Origin: Rossellomorea aquimaris
Lineage (GTDB): Bacteria > Bacillota > Bacilli > Bacillales > Bacillaceae_B
DNA: 64,000 bases
Assembly: GCF_000935355.1 (NCBI RefSeq)
Contig: NZ_JXZC01000004.1
Span: 1 to 64,000 of the forward strand
Direction: 5' to 3'
Shown: in pieces, positions 20,754 to 32,001 of the stretch
Layout of the letters: every line of letters starts with the position of its first letter
Position numbering within the stretch: the first letter of the stretch is position 1
Translations under genes and position numbers: made by a program
The notes under the pieces: model-generated
What the model was told of the DNA's origin: nothing
Database searches by the model: none
The model's input: only the letters and a program-made list of their open reading frames with translations

Positions 20754-22979
20754 ATGCAATTTTTGACTGATCGATTGTTGAATGGAATGAATCCCGAGCA
20801 GGCAGAAGCTGTGAAGGCGACAGAGGGACCGTTACTGATCATGGCAGGGGCAGGCTCCGGGAAGACGAGAGTATTGACGCATCGAATTGCGTATTTAATG
20901 GTGGAAAAAGGGGTCAATCCTTATAATATTTTAGCGATTACCTTTACAAATAAAGCGGCGAGAGAGATGAGGGATCGTATTGAAAACATCCTGGGCGGGG
21001 CTTCCGAGAACATTTGGATCTCAACCTTTCACAGCATGTGTGTACGAATCCTGAGACGTGATATTGATCGCATAGGGATGAACCGTAATTTTACCATCCT
21101 TGATTCTACCGATCAGCAGTCGGTGATCAAAGCGATTTTAAAAGAAAAGAATATAGATCCGAAAAAATTTGATCCCCGTTCGCTTTTGGGATCCATCAGC
21201 TCTGCCAAAAATGAGCTGACCACTCCTGAAGAGTTATCCAAGCAAGTAGGGGGTTATTACGACCAAGTTGTCTCTGATGTGTATACCGAATATCAGAAGC
21301 GTTTACGGAAGAATCAGGCGCTGGATTTTGATGATTTGATCATGACCACGATCCAGTTGTTTCAGCGTGTACCGGAAGTATTGGAATTCTATCAAAGAAA
21401 GTTCCAATACATCCATGTCGATGAGTATCAGGATACGAACAGGGCTCAATATATGCTCGTTAAACTGCTTGCTTCCCGATTTCAGAACTTGTGTGTAGTA
21501 GGGGATTCGGATCAATCGATTTATCGCTGGCGAGGTGCGGACATTGCGAACATCCTTTCCTTTGAAAAGGATTATCCACGGGCAACCGTTATTTTCCTCG
21601 AACAAAACTATCGTTCTACGAAGAGGATTTTACAAGCAGCGAACGAAGTGATCCAGAAGAACTCGAATCGTAAACCGAAGAATCTATGGACGGAAAATCA
21701 TGAAGGTGAAAAGATCTCGTATTTCAGAGCGGATACCGAGCAGACCGAGGCTCAATTTGTGACAGGTAAAATCAAGGAAATGATGGAAAGCGGTAAGAGG
21801 AAGTACTCTGATTTCGCCATCCTTTATCGTACGAATGCTCAGTCCCGTGTGATGGAGGAAGTTTTACTGAAATCGAATATTGAATACTCCATTGTCGGCG
21901 GCATCAAGTTCTATGACCGTAAAGAGATCAAGGACATATTGGCATACCTGAGACTCATCTCGAACCCTGATGATGACATCAGCCTTCTTCGTGTCATTAA
22001 CGTTCCAAAGAGAGGTGTAGGAGCAACCTCTGTAGATAAAATTGCCCGTTATGCACAAGATCACGATATTTCCATGTTCAGTGCCTTGGAAGAAGCGGAT
22101 TTTATCGGCCTAAGTCCGAAAATCACGAAAGCTGTCATTGAATTCAAGGAAATGGTGAAAGGCTATACGGCCATGCAGGAATATCTGTCTGTAACCGAGC
22201 TCGTAGAAGAAATTCTGGAGAAATCCGGCTACATCGATATGTTAAAAGCAGAAAAGTCGATCGAGTCTCAAAGTCGCTTGGAGAACTTGGACGAGTTCCT
22301 GTCTGTAACGAAAAGCTTCGAGCAATCCAACGATGACAAGAGCCTTGTCGCATTTTTAACGGATCTGGCATTAGTGGCGGATATCGATAAGCTTGATGAA
22401 GACGATCAGCCAAAAGACTCGGTTATCCTGATGACCCTTCATGCTGCAAAAGGTCTTGAGTTCCCTGTCGTATTCTTGATGGGAATGGAGGAAGGGGTTT
22501 TCCCTCACAGCCGTTCCCTCATGGAAGAAGATGAGATGGAAGAAGAGCGCCGACTGGCTTATGTAGGAATTACCCGTGCTGAAGAGCAACTCTATTTAAC
22601 CAATGCACAAATGAGAACCCTCTTCGGGCAAACGAAGATGAACCCCGTGTCCCGTTTCATTCAGGAGATTCCAGCTGAACTACTGGATGACGTGATGGCA
22701 GAAAAGAAGAGTGCCTTCACACCTTTCGGGAAATCAGCGGCGAAAGCACCAACGCGTCCTGCCCCGCGCAAGCCTGTTTCACGACCGGTTCAAACGACAA
22801 CCGGTGGAGAATCTGTTGCATGGCAAGTAGGGGACAAAGCCCAGCATAAGAAATGGGGGACAGGGACGGTTGTCAGTGTGAAAGGCTCTGGAGACAGTGT
22901 AGAGCTTGACATTGCCTTCCCAAGTCCGATGGGAATCAAGCGTCTTCTTGCGAAATTTGCTCCTATTGAAAAAGCCTAG
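20754..22979 (+). CDS. pcrA: ATP-dependent DNA helicase PcrA
   Basis: A 741-residue superfamily 1A 3'-5' helicase for replication and repair. Walker A is A31-GAGSGKT38; [10 protein letters not shown] (Walker B), [32 protein letters not shown] and [13 protein letters not shown] are motifs II-VI. The C-terminal 60 residues ([18 protein letters not shown]...) form the Tudor-like RNA-polymerase-binding domain. ligA follows 71 bp downstream, probably in the same transcript. Confidence 0.97.
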   Translation: MQFLTDRLLNGMNPEQAEAVKATEGPLLIMAGAGSGKTRVLTHRIAYLMVEKGVNPYNILAITFTNKAAREMRDRIENILGGASENIWISTFHSMCVRILRRDIDRIGMNRNFTILDSTDQQSVIKAILKEKNIDPKKFDPRSLLGSISSAKNELTTPEELSKQVGGYYDQVVSDVYTEYQKRLRKNQALDFDDLIMTTIQLFQRVPEVLEFYQRKFQYIHVDEYQDTNRAQYMLVKLLASRFQNLCVVGDSDQSIYRWRGADIANILSFEKDYPRATVIFLEQNYRSTKRILQAANEVIQKNSNRKPKNLWTENHEGEKISYFRADTEQTEAQFVTGKIKEMMESGKRKYSDFAILYRTNAQSRVMEEVLLKSNIEYSIVGGIKFYDRKEIKDILAYLRLISNPDDDISLLRVINVPKRGVGATSVDKIARYAQDHDISMFSALEEADFIGLSPKITKAVIEFKEMVKGYTAMQEYLSVTELVEEILEKSGYIDMLKAEKSIESQSRLENLDEFLSVTKSFEQSNDDKSLVAFLTDLALVADIDKLDEDDQPKDSVILMTLHAAKGLEFPVVFLMGMEEGVFPHSRSLMEEDEMEEERRLAYVGITRAEEQLYLTNAQMRTLFGQTKMNPVSRFIQEIPAELLDDVMAEKKSAFTPFGKSAAKAPTRPAPRKPVSRPVQTTTGGESVAWQVGDKAQHKKWGTGTVVSVKGSGDSVELDIAFPSPMGIKRLLAKFAPIEKA

Positions 22980-23032
22980 CTTGTCGGGAGGGAATTCCCT
23001 CTCGGCTGTGTTTAAATAACTGATCACTTTAG

Positions 23033-25057
<2,025 letters not shown>

Positions 25058-25072
25058 GAGGTGTAACGAGTA

Positions 25073-26224
25073 ATGAAAAAAGGGATCTCGGTCGCTCTCT
25101 CCGCACTATTGTTATTAGGGGGCTGTGCTCCGACATTTGAAAAGCAGGATCAGGTCGTGCAGGAAAATCAAGATAACGAAGCAAAAAAAGCGATCATTCC
25201 AAGCTTCCAGATATCCAAGGAATACTACAAGACGATGCTTCCGTATGAAACGAGTAAAACCCGTGGAGTCGTGGTCAATGATTTAGGTTCAAGATATGAT
25301 ATCAATGAAATCGAAACGGGCTTGCTGCGGGTAGCCCAAAATCGTTTCTCAACGGATGAATATTTTTTCAAAGAAGGCCAATTCCTGACCAAGAAAACAG
25401 TCGATAGCTGGCTTCAACGAAAATATACAAGTGAACAGCTGAAAGAAAAGGGAATTCAAGAATCTGAGAATGCAGGCCTCAATCCTGTCCAGTCTAAGGG
25501 TGAGAACGCACCCATCTACCTTGCACATGTGATTGAGCATAATTATTTGATGAAAAAACAAGACAACAAGGTTCAACTTGGTGGAGTGGCCATCGCCCTA
25601 TCCTTGAATTCCGTTCAGTACGAAACCAACCTTTCAACTGGAACAAGGACAGTAAAAAACATTAGTAATGATGTCTTAAAGGAACAAGGGGCCAGAATCG
25701 CCGACGAAGTCCTCAATCGTCTGCGTCAGAAAAAAGAACTCCAAAATGTTCCTATCATGATTTCACTTTATAAACAGGCTCCGAAAGAACAGGTCGTCCC
25801 TGGTCATTTCTTTGCCTACACAACCGTTGAAGCGAACGAAACCAGCATCCAAAATTGGGAAGGGATCAACGAAGAATTTTACCTATACCCTTCCCCTGAA
25901 GCACAGAAAAATCATCCGAACGATTACAAAGTTTTCAACGAGCTGAAAACGGACATTGAAAAATACTTTCCTGTTTACACAGGCTTAACGGGACAAGCAC
26001 TTTATCAAAATCAAAAGCTGTCCAACATGAAATTCGAGGTAGCTCTCTCCTTCCAGGGAAAAGCTGAAACCATCGGATTTGCCCAGCATCTTTCCCGCAT
26101 GATCAGCAAGCAGACACCGGACAATTGGGACGTAGAACTGCTCGTCTCATCGTCCTATGGACCTGAAGCCCTGATTGTGAAGAAGCCGGGCAGTAAAGAA
26201 ACATATATGCACATTTATGAATAG
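25073..26224 (+). CDS. yerH: CamS/YerH family lipoprotein
   Basis: A 383-residue lipoprotein of the CamS (sex pheromone cAM373 precursor) family. The signal peptide MKKGISVALSALLLLGGC ends in lipobox LGGC, Cys18. A mature domain of about 350 residues follows with no other membrane segment. It lies 15 bp after ligA, as in B. subtilis. In other Firmicutes the signal peptide of this family yields a pheromone; whether that occurs here is unknown. Confidence 0.9.
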   Translation: MKKGISVALSALLLLGGCAPTFEKQDQVVQENQDNEAKKAIIPSFQISKEYYKTMLPYETSKTRGVVVNDLGSRYDINEIETGLLRVAQNRFSTDEYFFKEGQFLTKKTVDSWLQRKYTSEQLKEKGIQESENAGLNPVQSKGENAPIYLAHVIEHNYLMKKQDNKVQLGGVAIALSLNSVQYETNLSTGTRTVKNISNDVLKEQGARIADEVLNRLRQKKELQNVPIMISLYKQAPKEQVVPGHFFAYTTVEANETSIQNWEGINEEFYLYPSPEAQKNHPNDYKVFNELKTDIEKYFPVYTGLTGQALYQNQKLSNMKFEVALSFQGKAETIGFAQHLSRMISKQTPDNWDVELLVSSSYGPEALIVKKPGSKETYMHIYE

Positions 26225-26231
26225 AAGAGGA

Positions 26232-26267
26232 GAAGGACTAATCTTATATAGGTTAGTTCTTTTTTGA
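26232..26267 (+). terminator. Rho-independent terminator of pcrA-ligA-yerH
   Basis: GGACTAATC/GGTTAGTTC stem (one wobble) with a short loop and six T residues. Confidence 0.85.
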
Positions 26268-26298
26268 GGATAGGACTGTAGAGGTGTCTGAGAAATTA

Positions 26299-26425
26299 GT
26301 CGAATTTTGTAGAACGGTAGATATCTTGAAAGTTAGGTCGATAAAATGAAAATCAGGCTGATAAAACTTTTTAACAGTGGATAATTCTGAATAACGGTCG
26401 ATAAATCTCCTTAACGGTTGAAATC
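26299..26425. repeat. Degenerate 20-bp periodic array, GGTCGATAAA type
   Basis: Units shaped like (A)CGGTCGATAAA recur with the G of the GA step at 26302, 26320, 26340, 26360, 26380, 26400 and 26420. The step is 18 then exactly 20 bp five times. The filler is A/T-rich, and one unit reads GATAAAATGAAAATCAGGCT. It is not coding. Compare the array at 115-240. Confidence 0.8.
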
Positions 26426-26622
26426 ATTCTCCTTCTCCAATCTGCCCACCAGTCCCTTCATTCACAACGATTTCAGAAAAAAGAAACCAATCCCACTATG
26501 TATATGAATGTTTCATTTGTTGCAAAATAAAGATGCTAACGTTAGTGAAAAACTGTAATCGTAACAAAATGGTGAACAAAAAGTAACTTAATTTTATAAA
26601 TTTTTATGAATAGATATAGCTA

Positions 26623-26636
26623 AAAAAGCGCTTTCA
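26623..26636 (-). promoter_or_regulatory. cre-like catabolite (CcpA) site
   Basis: On the minus strand it reads TGAAAGCGCTTTTT, against the cre consensus TGWAANCGNTNWCA. The left half and centre are perfect; the last two bases differ. Confidence 0.5.
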
Positions 26637-26653
26637 TAAAAATATATGCATTT

Positions 26654-26675
26654 TATATGAATAATTATTCATATA
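26654..26675. promoter_or_regulatory. 22-bp perfect palindrome with ARG-box core
   Basis: The core TGAATAATTATTCA lies in a perfect 22-bp palindrome. It matches the ArgR/AhrC operator consensus (TGAATWWWWATTCA). It is in the opuE upstream region, about 150 bp before the sigma-B-like promoter. Confidence 0.55.
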
Positions 26676-26802
26676 GGCAAATGTATTTAGAAAATTCCGT
26701 CTGTTAATGAAGTGAATGTATGTTAGTATTAATAACGTTGTGAACTTGTTACGGAACGCAGCTTCGCAGAAAAAACTTTTTCAAACATTATTGAGTGAAT
26801 AA

Positions 26803-26828
26803 GTTTACAACCCGTATGCATGGGGTAA
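26803..26828 (+). promoter_or_regulatory. Sigma-B-type promoter of the symporter gene
   Basis: GTTTAC, 14 bp, GGGTAA, close to the B. subtilis general-stress consensus GTTTAA-N12-15-GGGTAT. B. subtilis opuE is known to have a sigma-B promoter as well as a sigma-A one, so the position fits. The 26225-26939 gap holds no gene apart from the listed sites and arrays. Confidence 0.6.
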
Positions 26829-26939
26829 AGAACTGTTGGATTTACAATTCGAGAGGTCTTTTAGCATGGTTCGAAAGTTAGATTAAGCACCTAACGAAAA
26901 GCAATACAAATTTCTTGAAAGGAGAATGCTAACTACACA

Positions 26940-28448
26940 ATGGATATAGCTACTTTAGTCACCTTTATCGTATATTTAGTTGGAATGCTCGCAATCGGTA
27001 TTATTTCTTACAAATTAACAAGCAATTTATCGGATTACGTTCTTGGAGGACGTAGTTTAGGACCGGGGGTAGCAGCATTAAGTGCTGGTGCTTCGGATAT
27101 GAGTTCATGGTTATTACTGGGACTGCCTGGCCTTGCTTATGCAATTGGTTTAGGTTCGATCTGGTTAAGTATTGGGTTAGTAATTGGTGCTTATTTAAAC
27201 TGGAGATTCGTCGCTTCAAGACTACGCGCTTATACGGAGGTTGCAAACGATTCTATTACGGTTCCGGACTTCTTTGAAAATCGTTTTAGAGATGGTTCCC
27301 GTCTCCTTCGTGTCATTTCAGCAGTGATCATCTTGGTATTCTTTACCTTCTACACATCTTCAGGTCTTGTAGGCGGAGCGCTATTATTCCAGGAAACGTT
27401 CGGAATGTCTTACAATCAATCACTTTGGATTGGTGCCACTGTAATCATTTCTTACACATTCCTTGGAGGATTCTTAGCAGTAAGTTGGACTGACTTCGTA
27501 CAAGGTATTCTAATGTTCCTTGCATTAATCATTACACCAATCGTTGCTATTACAGAGCTGGGTGGATGGAATGCTACAGTTGATGCTGTTCGTTCTGTTG
27601 ACGCGGCAAATCTTGATACAATGAACACGATGACGGTTATGGGAGTTGTTTCACTCCTTGCGTGGGGACTTGGTTACTTCGGTCAGCCGCATATCATCAC
27701 CCGCTTTATGGCACTTAAATCCACTAAAGATGTACCAAAGGCACGTTGGATTGGTATGAGCTGGATGACATTATCAATGATTGGTGCTGTACTGGTTGGT
27801 TTCTCCGGTATCGCCTATTTCGCTGATATGCCGTTGATTACAGGTGATGTTGATAATTCTGAGAAAGTATTCATCTTCTTTACAGATGTTTTATTTAACC
27901 CATGGGTATCCGGTATTCTGTTAGCAGCGATTTTATCAGCTATCATGAGTACGATTGATTCCCAATTACTTGTTTCTTCCAGTGCGCTAGCGGAGGATTT
28001 CTATAAAGCGATCATTCGTAAGAATGCTTCTGATAAAGAACTTGTTTGGGTAGGTCGTATCGGAGTGCTTCTGATCGCATTCATCGCGATCATGCTTGCC
28101 ATTCAAGGTAACCCTGCGAATGGCGGCGGTACGAAGATCCTTGATCTGGTAAGTTACGCTTGGGGTGGATTTGGTGCCGCATTCGGACCAATCGTCCTGT
28201 TGTCACTTTACTGGAAAGGTATGACACGAAACGGTGCATTAGCCGGTATGATCACTGGTGCTGTAACAGTCGTCGTTTGGAAACAGCTGACTGCAGCTGG
28301 AGTCATTCCATTCGAACTGTATGAAATTGTTCCAGGATTCTTCCTTGCTATGCTGGCAATCGTGATCTTCAGTAAGGTTGGACCACAGCCAAGTGCTGAG
28401 ATCCAAGCTGATTTCGACGAAGCTGTTGCCAAAGACATCGTAAAATAA
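26940..28448 (+). CDS. opuE: Proline/sodium symporter, OpuE/PutP type
   Basis: A 502-residue sodium:solute symporter (SSS family) with about 13 membrane segments. It begins DIATLVTFIVYLVGMLAIG and contains DYVLGGRSLGPGVAALSAGASDMSSWLLLG near residue 32, the proline-transporter signature. Placement between yerH and, further on, gatCAB matches B. subtilis opuE, the osmostress proline importer; PutP (proline as nutrient) is the alternative. GGAG lies 15 nt before the ATG, an unusually long gap. Confidence 0.85.
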   Translation: MDIATLVTFIVYLVGMLAIGIISYKLTSNLSDYVLGGRSLGPGVAALSAGASDMSSWLLLGLPGLAYAIGLGSIWLSIGLVIGAYLNWRFVASRLRAYTEVANDSITVPDFFENRFRDGSRLLRVISAVIILVFFTFYTSSGLVGGALLFQETFGMSYNQSLWIGATVIISYTFLGGFLAVSWTDFVQGILMFLALIITPIVAITELGGWNATVDAVRSVDAANLDTMNTMTVMGVVSLLAWGLGYFGQPHIITRFMALKSTKDVPKARWIGMSWMTLSMIGAVLVGFSGIAYFADMPLITGDVDNSEKVFIFFTDVLFNPWVSGILLAAILSAIMSTIDSQLLVSSSALAEDFYKAIIRKNASDKELVWVGRIGVLLIAFIAIMLAIQGNPANGGGTKILDLVSYAWGGFGAAFGPIVLLSLYWKGMTRNGALAGMITGAVTVVVWKQLTAAGVIPFELYEIVPGFFLAMLAIVIFSKVGPQPSAEIQADFDEAVAKDIVK

Positions 28449-28460
28449 TTTCAATATCTA

Positions 28461-28516
28461 AAAGAGGTCCGTCCCTCGTCACTTAGTAGTGACTGAGGGA
28501 CGGACCTCTTTTTTGT
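28461..28516. terminator. Terminator built from an inverted pair of 14-bp repeats
   Basis: GAGGTCCGTCCCTC (28464-28477) and GAGGGACGGACCTC (28495-28508), with AAAA and TTTTTT outside and GTCACT/AGTGAC inside, form a stem of about 24 bp with a TAGT loop, followed by a T run. It ends the opuE transcript. Confidence 0.9.
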
Positions 28517-28622
28517 GATTTTTCAGCTTAGGGGAGGATTTGTGATACCTGCCCTCCTTGATAGGTACTGCGAAATTTGTCGAAAAAAAATTACCAAAAA
28601 GTTGTTCCAAAACCAAATACTC

Positions 28623-28664
28623 TGTTATATAATACAAACATGTTAAATAATCTGTATTATAACA
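28623..28664. promoter_or_regulatory. Paired TGT...ACA boxes over the aceB promoter
   Basis: TGTTATATAATACA (28623-28636) contains the likely -10, TATAAT at 28628-28633. TGTATTATAACA (28653-28664) is nearly its reverse complement, with centres 29 bp apart. Each box is also a near-palindrome. They look like a double operator for a dimeric regulator of the glyoxylate genes; the regulator is unknown. Confidence 0.5.
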
Positions 28665-28705
28665 ATGAAGACTTGTTTAATACTGCTAAGGAGTGATGGT
28701 GTTCA

Positions 28706-30298
28706 ATGTCTACAAAAATGGTTGGTATCAAGGTAACTGGGGAGCTTCAGCCAGGCTTTGATGAAATCTTATCCAAACAAGCTTTGCAGTTTTTGGAACA
28801 ACTGGAGCGCCGATTCGGAGCAAAACGGAGAGAGCTGTTACACAACAGAGAGAAACAGCAGGAACGGATCAATGGAGGAGAGCTTCCTCACTTTTTGTCT
28901 GAAACAGAATCGATTCGACAAAGTGAATGGAAAGTAAGTCCGATTCCTCAAGCTTTACAAGATCGAAGGGTAGAAATCACTGGACCGGTTGATCGAAAAA
29001 TGGTCATCAACGCATTGAACTCAGGCGCAAAATGTTTTATGGCATGTTTTGAAGATGCCACTTCACCTACATGGACGAACCTCATAGAAGGACAAATCAA
29101 CCTCAGAGATGCAGTACATCAAACAATAGACTTCACGAATCCAAATGGTAAGCGTTATGAATTAAACAAAGAACATGCTGTATTGATTGTTCGACCGAGA
29201 GGATTACATCTGGAAGAGAAACATATCGAACTGGATGGGGAATCACTATCAGCAAGCCTTGTCGACTTTGGATTATTCTTTTTTCATAATGCGACTCATT
29301 TAACCTCAACGAACAAAGGCCCTTATTTTTACTTACCTAAATTAGAAAGTCACCTGGAAGCGCGCTTCTGGAATGATGTGTTTATATTTGCCCAGGAATA
29401 TATCGGGATTTCTCAAGGAACGATTAAAGCAACTGTACTGATTGAAACCATCACGGCCGCGTTTGAAATGGATGAAATTCTTTATGAACTAAATGAGCAT
29501 TCATCAGGCTTGAACTGTGGAAGGTGGGATTACATTTTCAGTTTTATTAAAAAACTCCGGGAGCAAGAGGATGTGATCTTACCGGACCGTTCAACGGTTA
29601 CGATGACAGCACCATTCATGAGATCGTACTCTTTACTCACGATTAAGACCTGTCACAGAAGAGGAGCTCCTGCAATCGGAGGGATGGCGGCACAAATTCC
29701 TGTAAAGAACGATCCTGTGAAAAACGAAGAAGCGTTTAACAAGGTGAGAGCAGATAAAGAAAGAGAAGCGCGGGATGGTCATGACGGTACCTGGGTGGCT
29801 CATCCTGGTCTTGTACCGGTGGCCATGGACGTTTTCAATCAGGAAATGAAAAATGATAATCAAATTGCAGAGAAAACATTACATGATCTCGAAGTGTCAG
29901 AGCAGGATCTTCTTGAAGTTCCTCAAGGGACGATAACAGAAGAAGGTGTCCGCTTAAATATAAACGTCGGAATTCAATATATATCTTCCTGGCTGAGCGG
30001 CCAAGGAGCAGCACCGATCCACAACTTAATGGAAGACGTGGCAACGGCTGAAATTTCCCGGGCTCAGCTATGGCAATGGATCCGTCATCCTAAAGGAGTT
30101 CTTGACGACGGCCGAAACATCACCATCGATCTCTATGAACGACTAAAGCAAGAAGAGTTGACCAAACTCAAAGCCCAAATGGGAGAACAGCTGTACAAAG
30201 AGCGCCGGTTCTCAGAAGCCGTCCAACTATTCGACCAACTCATCCAGAACGACCAATTCACAGACTTCCTTACCATCCCTGGTTACCGAATCCTTTAG
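28706..30298 (+). CDS. aceB: Malate synthase A, AceB
   Basis: A 530-residue malate synthase A that condenses glyoxylate with acetyl-CoA. MACFEDATSPTWTNLIEGQ near residue 113, RPRGLHLEEKH near 170 and RDGHDGTWVAHPGLVP near 353 are conserved active-site stretches. It is followed by aceA and forms the glyoxylate shunt with it, so the organism should grow on acetate or fatty acids. B. subtilis 168 lacks both genes, and its opuE region has none. The stop codon abuts a copy of the 14-bp repeat. Confidence 0.95.
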   Translation: MSTKMVGIKVTGELQPGFDEILSKQALQFLEQLERRFGAKRRELLHNREKQQERINGGELPHFLSETESIRQSEWKVSPIPQALQDRRVEITGPVDRKMVINALNSGAKCFMACFEDATSPTWTNLIEGQINLRDAVHQTIDFTNPNGKRYELNKEHAVLIVRPRGLHLEEKHIELDGESLSASLVDFGLFFFHNATHLTSTNKGPYFYLPKLESHLEARFWNDVFIFAQEYIGISQGTIKATVLIETITAAFEMDEILYELNEHSSGLNCGRWDYIFSFIKKLREQEDVILPDRSTVTMTAPFMRSYSLLTIKTCHRRGAPAIGGMAAQIPVKNDPVKNEEAFNKVRADKEREARDGHDGTWVAHPGLVPVAMDVFNQEMKNDNQIAEKTLHDLEVSEQDLLEVPQGTITEEGVRLNINVGIQYISSWLSGQGAAPIHNLMEDVATAEISRAQLWQWIRHPKGVLDDGRNITIDLYERLKQEELTKLKAQMGEQLYKERRFSEAVQLFDQLIQNDQFTDFLTIPGYRIL

Positions 30299-30311
30299 GG
30301 GGACGGACCTG
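30298..30311 (+). repeat. 14-bp dispersed repeat abutting the aceB stop
   Basis: GGGGGACGGACCTG. The core GGGACGGACCT is exact. Its first G is the last base of the aceB TAG. Confidence 0.78.
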
Positions 30312-30386
30312 CAAAAAGCATCATCAAAGCAAAAAAGTTGAATACACAAGCCTAATTGCTTTAATGAATTACCGCTGCAGTGAATA

Positions 30387-30400
30387 GAGGGACGGACCTC
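30387..30400 (+). repeat. 14-bp dispersed repeat in the aceB-aceA gap
   Basis: An exact GAGGGACGGACCTC, in the same orientation as the copy at 30298. Confidence 0.85.
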
Positions 30401-30497
30401 AAACTAACTGCAAATCAGATAAATACAACTTCATCAAAGAACTTCACTTAATGCTTAGAATCAAAACCAATAAACAAACAAAAGGGAGAGATTATCA

Positions 30498-31778
30498 ATG
30501 GTAAAAGCAAATAACGAACGCGTGAAAGCACTACAGGAAATTTGGGAATTGGACCAAAGATGGAAGGGTGTAGCCCGACCGTACTCGGCTGAAGATGTCA
30601 TCCGTTTAAGAGGGTCAATTGATATCGAGCATACCCTTGCCAGACGCGGATCTGAAAAGCTGTGGGATCTGCTTCACAAAGAAGATTATATCAATGCTCT
30701 TGGTGCCTTGACCGGAAACCAGGCAGTACAACAGGTCAGAGCCGGTCTGAAGGCGATCTACTTAAGCGGATGGCAGGTAGCGGCCGATGCTAACCTGGCC
30801 GGGCAAATGTATCCTGATCAAAGCTTGTATCCTGCGAATTCAGTACCATCCGTGGTAAAGAGAATCAATCAAGCCCTGCAGCGTGCAGACCAGGTTCATT
30901 ATGTTGAAGGGGATGAATCGATTGATTGGTTTGTGCCGATCGTAGCCGATGCAGAAGCGGGCTTTGGAGGACAGCTTAATGTATTCGAACTCATGAAGGG
31001 TATGATTGAAGCAGGGGCTTCAGCCGTCCACTTTGAAGATCAGCTTTCTTCTGAGAAGAAGTGCGGACACTTGGGAGGTAAAGTATTACTGCCGACACAA
31101 ACGTCAGTGAAGAATTTAATTTCAGCACGTCTGGCAGCAGATGTAATGGGTGTACCAACATTAATCGTAGCCCGTACAGATGCGAATGCCGCAGATTTAA
31201 TTACGAGCGATGTTGATCCGTATGATGCGCAGTTCATTACAGGGGAACGTACTCCTGAAGGGTTCTTCCGTACAAAAGCGGGCCTTGATCAGGCGATTGC
31301 AAGAGGCTTGGCTTATGCTCCATTTGCAGATCTTGTGTGGTGTGAAACATCAGAACCGAGCCTTGAAGAAGCCCGCCAATTTGCTGAGGCGATTCATGCT
31401 GAGCACCCAGGGAAATTATTGGCGTATAACTGCTCACCATCCTTTAACTGGAAGAAGAAGCTGGACGATGAAACGATCGCTAAGTTCCAAAAGGAGCTTG
31501 GGAAAATGGGCTATAAGTTCCAGTTCGTAACGCTTGCAGGATTCCACGCCTTGAACCATAGCATGTTCGAGCTTGCGAGAGGGTACAAAGAGCGCGGGAT
31601 GGCTGCATATTCCCAACTTCAAGAAGCGGAATTTGCCAGCGAAAAGTATGGCTATTCAGCTACTAGACATCAGCGCGAAGTAGGAACAGGTTACTTTGAT
31701 GAGGTATCGATGGTGATCTCAGGTGGAACATCCTCTACAACAGCCCTTAAAGGTTCAACAGAGGCTGCTCAATTCTAA
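30498..31778 (+). CDS. aceA: Isocitrate lyase, AceA
   Basis: A 426-residue isocitrate lyase that splits isocitrate into glyoxylate and succinate. The active-site motif K187-K188-C189-G190-H191 is intact, and the metal-binding ADAEAGFGG and the [10 protein letters not shown] segment are present. The ribosome site AAAGGGAGAG precedes ATG 30498. It lies 199 bp after aceB, with two repeat copies between, and is probably cotranscribed. Confidence 0.97.
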   Translation: MVKANNERVKALQEIWELDQRWKGVARPYSAEDVIRLRGSIDIEHTLARRGSEKLWDLLHKEDYINALGALTGNQAVQQVRAGLKAIYLSGWQVAADANLAGQMYPDQSLYPANSVPSVVKRINQALQRADQVHYVEGDESIDWFVPIVADAEAGFGGQLNVFELMKGMIEAGASAVHFEDQLSSEKKCGHLGGKVLLPTQTSVKNLISARLAADVMGVPTLIVARTDANAADLITSDVDPYDAQFITGERTPEGFFRTKAGLDQAIARGLAYAPFADLVWCETSEPSLEEARQFAEAIHAEHPGKLLAYNCSPSFNWKKKLDDETIAKFQKELGKMGYKFQFVTLAGFHALNHSMFELARGYKERGMAAYSQLQEAEFASEKYGYSATRHQREVGTGYFDEVSMVISGGTSSTTALKGSTEAAQF

Positions 31779-31804
31779 AAAATTCAGTTCCGTAAAAATA
31801 TAAA

Positions 31805-31860
31805 TGAAGGTCCGTCCCTCGGGGTTTGTTATACCGAGGGACGGACCTTTCTTTTTTTTT
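31805..31860. terminator. Terminator built from an inverted pair of 14-bp repeats, after aceA
   Basis: A perfect 16-bp stem (31807-31822 with 31834-31849) contains AAGGTCCGTCCCTC and GAGGGACGGACCTT, with an 11-nt loop and a C-broken run of T residues. Confidence 0.92.
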
Positions 31861-31934
31861 GCGCTTTCCCGTAGTACTATCGATGCAAATTTGTGAATAG
31901 ATTAACTTTATAGAAAATATTTATAAATATACTA

Positions 31935-31963
31935 TTGATTTTATTAATATACATACATATAAT
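31935..31963 (+). promoter_or_regulatory. Promoter of the arginine operon
   Basis: TTGATT at 31935-31940, 17 bp, TATAAT at 31958-31963. The surrounding sequence is very A/T-rich and may hold degenerate ARG boxes, for example around TGAATAGATTAACT at 31894, but none is convincing. Confidence 0.75.
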
Positions 31964-32001
31964 TAGAGCTAATTTAAATTTTATCTGTGTGGTGAATCGT
32001 T

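Noticed and set aside
26926-26949. Short leader frame before opuE
   Set aside because: GGAG is only one base from its ATG, so initiation there is unlikely; a leader-peptide role is not supported.
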